Shown here in pieces: positions 45,420 through 56,100 of a stretch of 64,000 bases of DNA (position 1 is the stretch's first letter; the number at the start of each line of letters is the position of its first letter). The position numbers and the translations under genes were made by a program. The notes beneath the pieces were generated by a model that had not been told where the DNA came from, did no database searches, and saw only the letters and a list, made by a program, of their open reading frames with translations. Source of the stretch: Phytophthora quininea (Eukaryota; Oomycota; Peronosporomycetes; Peronosporales; Peronosporaceae); assembly GCA_011947345.1 (NCBI GenBank), contig JAAVTG010000531.1, positions 1,161,967-1,225,966 of the forward strand. Reading direction: 5' to 3'.

Positions 45420-46500
45420 ACGAACTTGCAAATCGGATTGAATTCATCGCATCTTCCAACAACTCCGCCTATGGAGTCGCTGCCAGGTCGTCCACATCGA
45501 AGGTCATCACCGTCTTTTAGTTTCTGGGCTTTGCAATGGCCGCCACCACCTCCGTTTCAACACGTTCCACCACCACCACCTCCTGCTGCGATCAAAATGT
45601 ACTCGATGCCGAATGCACCCTGTCGATAAACACTCGAGTACCCTTCTCCCCCACCACAGGCAGACTCTTTATTGCCGCTGTGTCACTGGCCACCTCCAGG
45701 CTTGCCAGCTATCGCAGTTGATACTGTGGTAGACATTCGCGTGCCTCCAGGAATCTTCTCATCCACAGAGTCCGCTTCGTCGGGAATTTCAACCAGATGA
45801 GCGAACTTGCCGCTTCCTCCACCGGACCCAACGCAAATGTACAACGTCTCGCCTGGAAATACTGGGCAAACGACCTCGATAAAAGCACCGCCGCCGCCAT
45901 GACCAACAGTTTGATTCCTAAGTAGTCCGCTCCCTCCACCTGCTCCCCATGCCTGCAGCTTCACAGTTTTTACATCTCGAGGAACCTTGTATTGATGCAC
46001 CTCTGAGTTCGCTTTGCGATATTCGCCGTCGCTCGGCAATTCGTTCTTTCTCGAGATGAATTTCTTTTTGCGAACACACTCTTCACGCTGTCCGATCATG
46101 GCTTGTTCATGCGCTGCATTTCCTTTCGGACTGCCAAGTCGACCGCGAGAGGTCAATACCAGCTGAAGCAGCTGTCAATCGCTGTGGCCAATCCGTAAGG
46201 GGTTGTATCAGTGGTTCTCTCTCTCTCTGCTAAATAGCGTATCACACGTTCGTGCATACATGATTTTCACCGCATGCCGCATGCAGTGCTGTTTGGTCCT
46301 GGAGGTTCGGTAAGTCCTTGTTGATTTCGCACAAGCATCTACCGCGTAGAAGAACATGCTTTCGAGCGATAATCAGAAATTCTTGGTCAGAAGTCTGCAG
46401 TAGCACTTTACGTGGTAATGCTAGATATCGGCGCCATCTCCTTCGTTTCGAAGCACTCATGATGCAGCCAACCATAATAAGCGAAAGCGGTAGCATCCGT
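45420..46500 (-). pseudogene. Decayed ankyrin plus Gly-rich-domain gene
   Basis: On the minus strand an ankyrin-like piece (DLPNLQDQTALHAACGENH, about 46270-46330) is followed by a basic stretch (QREECVRKKKFISRKNELPS) and then a Gly-rich domain: VKLQAWGAGGGSG, VGHGGGGAFIEVV, ETLYICVGSGGGSG and, in a second frame, GGGEGYSSVYRQGAFGIEYI and LIAAGGGGGG. The Gly-rich part resembles the glycine-rich domain of ALK-like receptors and of large oomycete proteins. Frame changes and a stop after GGGGGGTC at about 45560 break it. One run of homopolymer errors could explain part, but no start or clean end is visible, so pseudogene is the safer call. Confidence 0.45.
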
Positions 46501-48900
46501 TATCCTGCAATTGGTTCGTCAAAATTGTGTTGCACGTCTTCCGTGCATATTGCATTTTCCCAATAAACCCGACGTAAAAATCATTGCCAAGCTCTACGGC
46601 ATCTCCGCCGCGAGGAAAAGTGCTCTGCGACTATTTCTCCACCAAAACATGGCTAATGCTCACCGGAGACGTCTTCCCTGGCCTGTCGGCCAGCACAACA
46701 TGCATGGTATCAACATGTCGAGAAATATCCACAGTCAGCCCTGCTCTTGGTGCCAATCGCATGTTTCCCATTCTCTAAACCACGACAAATCGGCCGGCCA
46801 CCGTCTCGTTCTCTTTCAAGCGCCACACAGGGTTTCACAGTTTTCGAATCCAGTCTCAGCAATTTCCAAGCACCTGCAATCCTCTTTATTAGTGTAAGGC
46901 ATGAGCAAACTCGATCCACGCGGTAGAATATTTTTACGCCCGCTATACGCCGCGCCTTACAGGTTCACACTTTTGTTGAAGTCGAATGGGCCTCCAGTAT
47001 CCGCGTCCACCTTCGTGACCCGTCACTCATCTTGGTTCAGCAAATTGCTACCAGTAGTCTCAATAAACGTCTCAGGGACAGCTTTCAAGCTTCGCTTCTC
47101 TTGGGGATTTCCTGTACCCTGCAGTGTCAAGTTCCTGACGGTCCGCAGGTCTTCCTAATCAGCTCCAACGGCAGCATATATGATGGCTGGCCTGTCATGA
47201 GTTTTTAAGTCTTGGCCTACCAATTGATAGACAACTTAGAGCGCCAACTCAGCCACTCTTCCTTACACCGGCGTGGTGTCCAGCACCGCCTTAAACTTGA
47301 GCAACGATTAGAGTGGAAATGGGTCAGACGCATCTTGGGCTCTTCATTGCCCACCAGCGCTTGCAGGACCCGGCCTGGCCATCTTGTTCGTTACGGCATT
47401 GACCTTTGTCTGGATGCCCCAGGCTAATAGGAAGCGTTTGGAGTCTGTCACCAGGATCGAGAAATTTGCAACTGAAAGCGCACCGAGGTTGAAATGGGCG
47501 TTTGCTCGGACGGAGAGCATCGGGTCTTGGATTATGCTGGCGACACAGTTCGCGCTGAAAGAGACTTTTGATACTGCTTGCTGGGCCCTTGGATAATTGA
47601 GTAGCAGCACCAGGTTGTTGAACCGGAACGTAGGTGGCACCAGTACTCTTCGGTTTGCCATATTTGCACGCGTTCGTCGATTCCGTCTCCACAGCGTCTC
47701 CAGTAACAGCGCTGCTCTCTCCACTGTTAACTAAAGCCAAACCAGGAGTAGGCAGCGTGCAGTCTTCGCACAACCATATTCGTTACTGGTGTTCTCGCTT
47801 GTAGTCTCCACCGCTTGCGTTGTGGACGCTCTCACTGTCTTCCGCGTTAATCTCATCACCCCACACCTCTCCTGTGCTTCTTTCTCTTTCGCTTGTTCGG
47901 CACCCATTGCTCCAACAAGCCTGTCGTAATTGACAGATCCAACATCTCGACCGCTTTCCAAGCCGGCACTGTAAATCATCGCAGCAGCGGAATTTTGCCC
48001 TTGGGTACCAGCAACTTGAAACAGAGCTGTTCAGCCACCGGAACGTAGTAAAGTGCAAACATTTTGGCCCAGATCCACAAGCGCCGAACCTGGAAGTCCA
48101 AAGATTGTCTGCGTGACGATAGGCAGTCACTCAGCTACACGTCTCTAGGCTTCGGCTTGGTCATCTTTTGCTACTTGGCGCTGGATCTGGCCTTGCGAGT
48201 GGAGCGTTTGAGGGTGGTGTTGTCTGGCAGTGCTGTCTCGGGTCACAGCGACGCTCATGACCTCGACGGTCTGCGTTTCGTTGCGCGCCTGCAGGAAACC
48301 CTTGGTGGTGCACAGATCGCACACCTTATCGCCATTGAGAAGAAGGAGTCGCTCACGGCGCCGCAGTTGGTACAATAGCTTGATCATGGAGGCGACATCC
48401 ACCGGCAGCACGTAATGTCATCTGGCAGCACCAGGTTGATGGACCCCGCCCGCGTGCCACAGGCCACAGTGCCCGTATCTCGACGACCAGCAGTCTGCAC
48501 CAGCATCAATTTCTGCCGCATCGTCGCGCGGCGCGAGGTCACGGGTCTATCAGTACTCTACCCTAGGACAGAAGAGATTTTGGGCGCCTTCCATAGAGCT
48601 CCCTCGTTCTTTCAGCCGACCTCGCCACAACGCCGGGCGACTGCAAGCTCCGCAAGATCTCCAACCTCGACCGACTCTGCCAACTTGCCCAAGACCGACC
48701 CGCCTGGAAACGCACCCTGCTTGCCTGCCGAGACAGATTCGACGTATGCGAACGCTACTTTACCGCTGCGGACAGCGATCTTCGACACGTAAACTGGCCG
48801 CCGCCGCCAACGTAATATCATCATTATCCATCCATCTACCACTTTCTTTCTCCTCAACTCTTGATGCCATCCCATGAGCTGGATACTCTCGACGGTCTCC
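46501..48900. other. 2.4 kb of fragmented coding-like sequence
   Basis: Minus-strand fragments such as RHVDTMHVVLADRPGKTSPV (near 46700), LNYPRAQQAVSKVSFSANCV (near 47550), LYQLRRRERLLLLNGDKVCD (near 48350) and PVYVSKIAVRSGKVAFAYVE (near 48750) have protein-like composition but do not form one frame and match no family I know. They may be remains of one or more large genes, perhaps connected to the Gly-rich element at 45.4-46.5 kb. No transposon ends were seen. Confidence 0.3.
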
Positions 48901-49041
48901 GCTTAATTGTCGTGAAGCTCTTCACATCTTGGCGTTGTTTTTCGATAGTTTCGAGTTCTTTTTCACCAATCACAAATTAGGCACCCTCTGGCTCTATCAG
49001 TTGCGTGTACCCTAAGAAACGGCACTCCCAAGTCGGCCGGC

Positions 49042-51812
49042 ATGTCTTCCTCGTCAGACGTCTCGTGGTGCTCCAACAGCTCCGCCTCGGCCGTGCTCAC
49101 GTCCTGCGGCTCCGTCTGCTCCACTGGAGACCCCTGTGTGCAGTACACGAGCGCCTCCAGCTGCAGCGATCTGTCCCGAAATGACTGCGTCAAGCACTCT
49201 TCCTCCTGCACGTACCAGTGTCTGGACGCCTACAACTCGGCTGCCAAGAAGTTCACGGTTTTTGTAAAGGAACCAGAGAGCTCCGACGCCTGGACCAGCA
49301 GCGCCAGCGGTTCTTCCGCTGCAGCGTTCCCCAGCGCGCCCATTGACACGGTCTCCAGTGTCGAGTTTGCCGAGGCAACACGGAACATGTACGCAAAGAA
49401 ATGCGGGATTTTTAGAATATTTCTCAATTTTATCTTTTTATTTGTTTTACAGCCAATTTACGGGCTTTGATGCCGTCAATGTGCAGAAGGGGTCACTGAA
49501 GACCGTGTCGTTCAGTGAGAACACCTTCTCAACGGCGACAGTGTTGGAGGATTTGTGAGTCGAGTTTCTTTTATTTGAATATGTAGGATTGCTTTTGCTG
49601 ATGCTTTTGGTGTTTGATGCAGGATCTTGACCAATTTGGATCTCGCTACGCTGCCGACTGGCTTCCTGCCGACTACAATCTCGCTGTTGTACGTGTCAAT
49701 GTGGGCGGAACTTGTCGACTAGATGGAGTAACTGATGCGAGATTATTTATTGTAGAACTATGGAGAACTGCAACTTGGGCAGTCTGCCAACACAGCTGGG
49801 AGATCTGAGCGGTAAAAACCTTGTGACTCTGTGAGTAAAAGATCAAAGTGTACTGCTGGCAGGAAGATACTAATTTTCGATATATATGATGTTGTATATG
49901 ATGTTACAGCAACCTCAACAAGAACACGCTGACAAGCATTACAGACTCGAACAGCTCGGTGACTACAACGCTCCAGGGCCTCACATCACTGTGCGTTCAT
50001 CGTTATTGCGATTCTATAGTGTTTGTTGACGCTGACAAAATAGCTTTGTGTTGCAGGAACCTCTCCGACAACTCGATCACCACATTCGACGTGGTGCTTC
50101 CGTCTGTCACCACACTGTACGTTGCCATTTACCGTTGGTGAGTGGATTCGTCTAATGTTACGTTTTGTTGTAGGGATCTGTCCCAAAACAAACTGGATGC
50201 GTTCCCACCGGCCATCTTTAACATGTCCAACCTCAACGTCTTGTACGAAAGCAAAGTGAGGTGTTATATGATGCTCGGTGACTGATGCAAGACATTGTTC
50301 TGTTCCTTTAGAAGCCTTGCGGGCAACAGTATCAGCAGTTTGACTGTGACATCGGCCCAGTACAACTTCCTGAGGAAGCTTTCGTCCGGGAGCACATTGG
50401 AAATATCCACGGACTCGTGTTCGTCAGGTACTTCCACCAGTGTCCTCGATTCGGTTGTTTGCGTGTCTGACACGGCGTCGTCGTCGGACGGTTCCGGTAT
50501 GCAACGCTGGTTGTTTTTTTAAGTGAGACAACAAGTACTAACTCGCGCTCCTTGTTAAACAGGATCGGGCGGTGGCAGCAGCACCTTAATCATCATTGTG
50601 GTGGTACTAGCCGTGGTAGTGGTTCTTGGCGCTGTCGGATTCATCTTCTACCGCCGTCGCATGAAGAAGCACGACTTCTACCTCTCGAATATGCCAAATA
50701 TGCTCCCGACTCCGCCTTCAGTGATCAACAATTCTCCGGGTCGAATCAGTGCTCCTGGTAGCCGAGGACGCGCTTCTTCGCAGCAACGACCACCGACTGC
50801 TGGTAGCCGCAATCGCAGCTCCATCCCCAACATTTTCCAGTTGGCAAACATCTCGGAACAGCCTGGCAAAAGGATGTCCGATGCCCAACCTCGACGCAGT
50901 AGCGCGCAGTCTACGTTTCCAATGGGTGCTGATGGCCACCGATCTCGTAGTTCTATGGTCAGCCCGAACGTCACGCGTATTCCAAGTGATGAAATTAACT
51001 ACACACGGACGATAGCCAAGGGCGCTTTTGGAGAGGTGTGGCTGGCTTCGTACGGCAAGGACCTTGTGGCTGTGAAGAAGTTGATCAAAGTCGAGGGCAC
51101 AAGTGTCCAAGACTTCGTGTCAGAGCTGAATCTGCTGGCCTCCTTATCGCACCGATGCATTCTTTCGTTGATCGGTGCGTGCTGGGATGAGGAACTGACG
51201 GATATCCAGATTGTGATGGAGTACATGGACTCAGGAGACTTGCTCTCTGTTCTGCGGCGCAGTCCGCCATCGGTTTTGACGTGGGAGAATGGCAAGGCCA
51301 CATACTGCGTCCAAATCTGCGAGGCTGTTTACTATCTGCACAGCTTACAGCCAGCGCTGATCCACCGCGACATTAAATCGCGCAATATCCTCGTCGATTC
51401 AGAGAAGGGAGCCAAGTTGTCCGACTTTGGAGAAAGTCGCGAGCGCACTGTCGCTCGAACGATGACGGCTGGCGTCGGTACAGCTCGCTGGGTTGCGCCA
51501 GAAATTATCCTGGGCGAAGACTACAGCGAGCTGGCTGATATCTACTCGCTTGGCGTGTTGCTAACAGAATTGGACACGCACCAGATCCCCTACCAGAAAC
51601 TGGGACTCGAGGAGTCGATGATTGTACAGCAGGTTGCTGTGGGTAAGCTGCGCCCGAAGGTGTCGGATACCTGCCCGGAGATTATCCGCCGACTCACCCA
51701 CGAGTGCCTCCAATACGATCCGAGTCTGCGGCCGTCGGCGGCTCGTGTCCTTCAGACGCTCATGGCCTCGCCGCTTGTTCGTCGCCCGTCGATTGTACTG
51801 GCGTCCGATTAA
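49042..51812 (+). CDS. LRR receptor-like tyrosine-kinase-like (TKL) protein kinase
   Basis: About 744 residues from nine exons: 49042-49388, 49453-49554, 49623-49688, 49756-49830, 49910-49990, 50057-50116, 50174-50242, 50312-50496, 50563-51812. A Ser/Cys-rich ectodomain (DPCVQYTSASSCSDLSRNDC) leads into LRRs (LNLNKNTLTSI, LNLSDNSITTF, LDLSQNKLDAFP, LSLAGNSISSL). A membrane helix follows GSGGGSSTL (about residues 335-357), with FYRRRMKK as stop-transfer. The kinase has AKGAFGEVWLASYG, VAVKKLI, LIHRDIKSRNIL, LSDFGESRE and ARWVAPE, so all catalytic residues are present. No signal peptide follows ATG 49042; a short upstream exon may supply it. Oomycete-type single-pass LRR-TKL receptor; ligand unknown. 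Confidence 0.88.
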
Positions 51813-52544
51813 AAACCATATCTGCGCTCGACTAGCAACCGAACGTGACGGCAATAACGCCCCGTTCAGTATCCCTCCTGGTGGTGGAGATTGACCTGTT
51901 CCCTAAAAATACATTCACTTTGCCATTTTATTCGCAGTTCGCAGTTCGTAACGAAGGTAGAACTGTCGCTTGTCCCGTTTGGCGTAGAACCGTACGTCAT
52001 CCTCGAAAAATACCGGTTTTGACTTTTTTCCACTTCATTCCACTATGGCTCCTGTTGTTGCGCCCATACAAAAATACAAGTCACACTGAATACCGGTATT
52101 GGCTAGTACCGGTTTGTAGCTAGCGTGCACCACATCACCACGGAGGCTTCTTCAAGATCCACTGTGTCCTCTTTCCTCAGCAGTGTCAAGTCGGCGCCAC
52201 ATACAAAAGCACCCAGAGAGCAGCGATGCACAGCAGGAACTTTTCAGGCAAAATGGCGGGCAGGCGGGCGCGCTGGATTCGCTGCAGTCGATCGTCCCTC
52301 ATTCGACGATTTGCAGCCTGAGAGGTAGGTCATGCTGTCATGCGGCTGGGGTCGTGCAGAAGGACAGGATTGCGAGCTTGGTCTGACGAGGTGGTGTGTG
52401 CGTGCTAGCAGCTCACCGCGGCAGCGCGTCGGAGGTGGAGGTGGTGACATCCTGCACTCGGGGGCGGTAAGGAGTGCAGCAGATTTGCGAGCGGATATGA
52501 TGCTCATACTTCTTTGTTGCTGCTGCTAGATATGAAGAAGGTAG
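51813..52544. other. Intergenic region between kinase and Helitron
   Basis: About 730 bp; the left part holds the three TACCGGT motifs listed separately. Frames are short and unconvincing. The left end of the Helitron must lie here or just after, but no 5'-TC terminus could be fixed. Confidence 0.4.
52011..52113. repeat. Three TACCGGT motifs in 103 bp
   Basis: TACCGGT occurs at 52011, 52091 and 52107; each contains the palindrome ACCGGT, and the 52091 copy extends to ATACCGGTAT. They lie between the kinase stop and the Helitron and may belong to a small terminal repeat element or be regulatory. Confidence 0.4.
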
Positions 52545-52576
52545 CGCGGAAACGAGCACACGTAGATGACTCAAGC

Positions 52577-53110
52577 GATGAGGACGATTTGCTGAAACAT
52601 CTAGATGTTGCTTACAAGAGGGAGCAGAACAATGCAAGAAACGCCGTTCGCGGCAACGCCAATACTTGCTCCGGCAAGAAGCACATAGCAAACCGCTTCT
52701 GGAGACAGAGCCAGCGATCAATAAAGAGCGAGACCGTTGCTCGGGCCCCCTCCGTGAACAATTGGGCGCTGAAGGATGTCCGACAGCTCTCGTGGATACG
52801 TGAAACGTAAGCTATCGTTTTGACCAATTCAGATGTGGTTTACCCGTACGTTCTTTGTTGCCGCTAAGTAGATACGGATAGTGGAACACAGACGCGAGCG
52901 CACTCAGATGGCCCGCGCGATGAGGACGATTTGCTGAAGCATCTCACTGCTGCTCACAAGAGGGAGCAGAGCAAAGCAAAAGACAGCATCGGATGAAACG
53001 CCAATACTTGGCGATCCGCCAAGAAGCTGACAAGCCGTTCCTGAAGCCAATAGACAGTGAAGAGCAAGATCGTTGCATGAACTCCCTTCGTGAAGAATTG
53101 GGCGCGGAAG
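52577..53110 (+). repeat. Diverged tandem duplication inside the Helitron 5' part
   Basis: A block at 52577-52770 recurs at 52919-53110, offset 342 to 346 bp. Shared anchors are GATGAGGACGATTTGCTGAA, ACAAGAGGGAGCAGA, AACGCCAATACTTG and CGTGAA(C/G)AATTGGGCGC. The second copy is in frame with the start of the Rep-Hel reading frame; the first is broken. Confidence 0.75.
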
Positions 53111-56100
53111 GTCTGAACGAAAGCACGTGTGGAGTGTGTGATAGCTGGGTTCTAGCCCGTGAAATTGTTCGAATTGAAGGTTCCGACTGGAGGTTTATGG
53201 ATAAGTTGCGGGCAATTCTGGGCGTTGCTGGCGACGATCTACCTCGGCTTCTTGTGAATCAGTACTGTGCGCCTCCCCACATTGATGGATTGGAGAACGT
53301 ACTGGTTTCTCCTCGCGGTATTCATTGCTATGTTGAAGACCATGGGTGCCCAAGTTCATGGATGGGTATTTGCAATAAATGCATGAGATTCATTAACCGC
53401 AGAATGATTCCCAAGTTTGCTATAGCCAATGGCTTTTACATGGGTACTTGCCGGAGCGTTTGAAGGGGCTTACACTCCCCGAGCGGTTTATCACGCAGCT
53501 CTCTAGTATAGCAGCTGTTACGCGGGTTATGCGTGGTGGACGTCATCGCTGTATTCGATCACATTGTCTCGCGTTTGACTGCACTCCTGAAGCTCCAATT
53601 TCACTACTACCACGCTCAATTGACAAGGTGACCTCCTATCGAGTCGTTCTCGTGGGAGATTTCACAGAAGGTCAACTGGCAAAAGTGACAAAGATGCATC
53701 GAATCCGAAATAAGATGACGAAAGGTGTATTCGAGTTTTATAAGGCCTACAACCACTTGTATGATCCTGTTTTGCCTAGCGAGGATGTTCTGAACGCGGA
53801 GTATTCTGACGATACTGTGGACCAACAGTTTATTGAACGTGTTCGAGATGACGGGGAGTATTTCAACGATGGCATCTCAACGGAGCAAGAATCTGTTCGT
53901 GGCCAGTCGGACTCGTTTCAAGTAGATGGAGACAATGAAGACGCCGTTCTGGAGCGACGAGTGGGATTAACGGATGATCTGTCGCCTGTGCTGGCCTCTG
54001 AGCACCCTTATGTTGCTGGTCTGGGGGATAACGCTGCAAACGAGAGGTCTTTCATGGTTAGGCGGTTGAGCAAGTTTTCTGGCACTATTAATGGAGATCT
54101 ACTAGCGAGAATGTTTCCTCATCTTTTCCCCTTCGGTCGCGGCCATCCAGGTGAATCCAGAAAAGTGGCTGTATCTGTGAAAGAATGCATTAAGCACTAT
54201 ATCAATCTGAGTGGACGTCAATTTGCTGGAGATGAGTTGTTCACGTTGGTTGCATTTGATCAGCTGTCACTGCAAAACATGTACATTCAAAACTCGGTGC
54301 GCTGCAAACGTTTTCCTATTTTACGAGGGTTACGACACTATTGCAGTTGACCAACTTGGCCAGGCGCTACTAGCTAATGAGCGACGCCGGCAAGGGTTCT
54401 CGCCGCGGGGCAACGCAATCGACGCGACTGCGAATCGGTTTATCAAGACCGTTGAGCTTGCGTCGGCCCCAGTGTGGGGAAGCAATGCTGAGCGCTCTGG
54501 CTGCAGACAGAACGCCTTTGCATTCCAAGCACGGTTTGGACAGCCTGCTTTGTTTGTGACACTGACACCAAACGCAGCTAACTCTTTCGCGATGGCCCAA
54601 TACACTGGAATCGGAACGGTGGAAACGCTGTTCGATGTGTTGGAGTCTAGAATGCCTAGTGAAGCTGAACTTCGTGAAGCAACGCTAGGAAATGATGCTG
54701 CGTCTGCACGGTTATTCATGGGGCAAGTGGATGCGTTTATGAAAGTCTGCTTAGGCATTGATCCAGCCACTAAGAAGCCACTGCAGCATCGCGGCTTGTT
54801 TGGCTGCGTGGAGGCGTACTTCGCCATGGTCGAAACACAAGGGCGTGGAGCACTCCACGTTCATTTTTGATATGGCTGAAGGATTGCCCACCCAATTCTA
54901 CCGCTATGGAAGAAATCCTACGCAGCAACGAAGCAAAAGGGTTTTGTAAGTCAGTCGAGGAGTATGTTTCTTCTATAGTGGGTAACGAGCTTTCCTTACA
55001 GTTGGATCGACAACGGTGTTCGAGTTGCAGTGCTCCAATTTCGTACACAGCGGCATTGCCGATACCTGAAAGCGCACGAAAGGACCCAAAGACAGGGCTC
55101 TACAGTGCAGAAGCAAAACGTGCTGTCACGGAGCCCCCACTTCTGCAATGCAAAATCTGTAGCATCAAGTGCAGTTCGCAGCACTTATTACGAAGCGTGC
55201 TACTTCAACATCGACCAATGCACTGGCCGCTCTGGAGCCGTTCGCTTTCCTCCACTGAACTAACAAAGCAGGCCGCACGAGAGTCGCGGTGTCGGGGTAC
55301 GTTACAACAGGCAATCCACAAAGTAGTGGAACGCGAAATTATACAAGCTAGTATGGCCTCCGAGCGGGACTTAAAGGATGAATCAGGGCTTACGCCGATT
55401 GACATTGCGGAGTAGCTGCAGCATTCAAATTCTTTTCAAATGGTGAAGTGTACGAGTGACAACGACCCTTTCCAGAATGACTATCTTACCCGTCTATTGA
55501 ATATACTTCCGCCGTCTAAATGTGATGGCAGATTGTCGCGTGAATCCGTAGATTACATGGTTTCGACGCTGGTACTGCTGCAAAACCAGCACTGGTGGTC
55601 CAACACGAATACGTGCTTTAAGAAATCTCGGGCAATATGCGATGAATCCTTTTGTCGCTATGTTTTTCCTAGAGATAGAGTGCCAGATACGAAGTTCTGC
55701 GCATCTGGGGTTCAAATTTCTCGACCACTAGGCCATGAATATATTAACGGGTTCAACTACACGATCATGGTCAGTTTCAAATGCAATCACGATATTCAAT
55801 TTCTTCTGGGAGGCAAAGAGATTACTCACAGGATTCACTACTGCTGCAAATATGTAACGAAACAGCAAAAAGGCTTGATTCCGTTGTAGCTATTGCTCTT
55901 GGAGCTCTGAAACGTCGACAAGAAAGAGAGCAGCAGCAACCACTGCCAGTACCTCTCTCGGCGCAAGACCGAGTGGCCGTCGCTCGAAAGCGGGTTGCAT
56001 CTATTGTCTACAGTATGACCGATCACCAGGAAGTCGCTGAGCCATTGGCAGTGTTGTATTTGTATCGGGGGTCATGTTGCTATTCCAGTGCTACATGCAC

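Noticed and set aside
46215..46228. CT dinucleotide run
   Set aside because: Too short to be more than a chance simple repeat.
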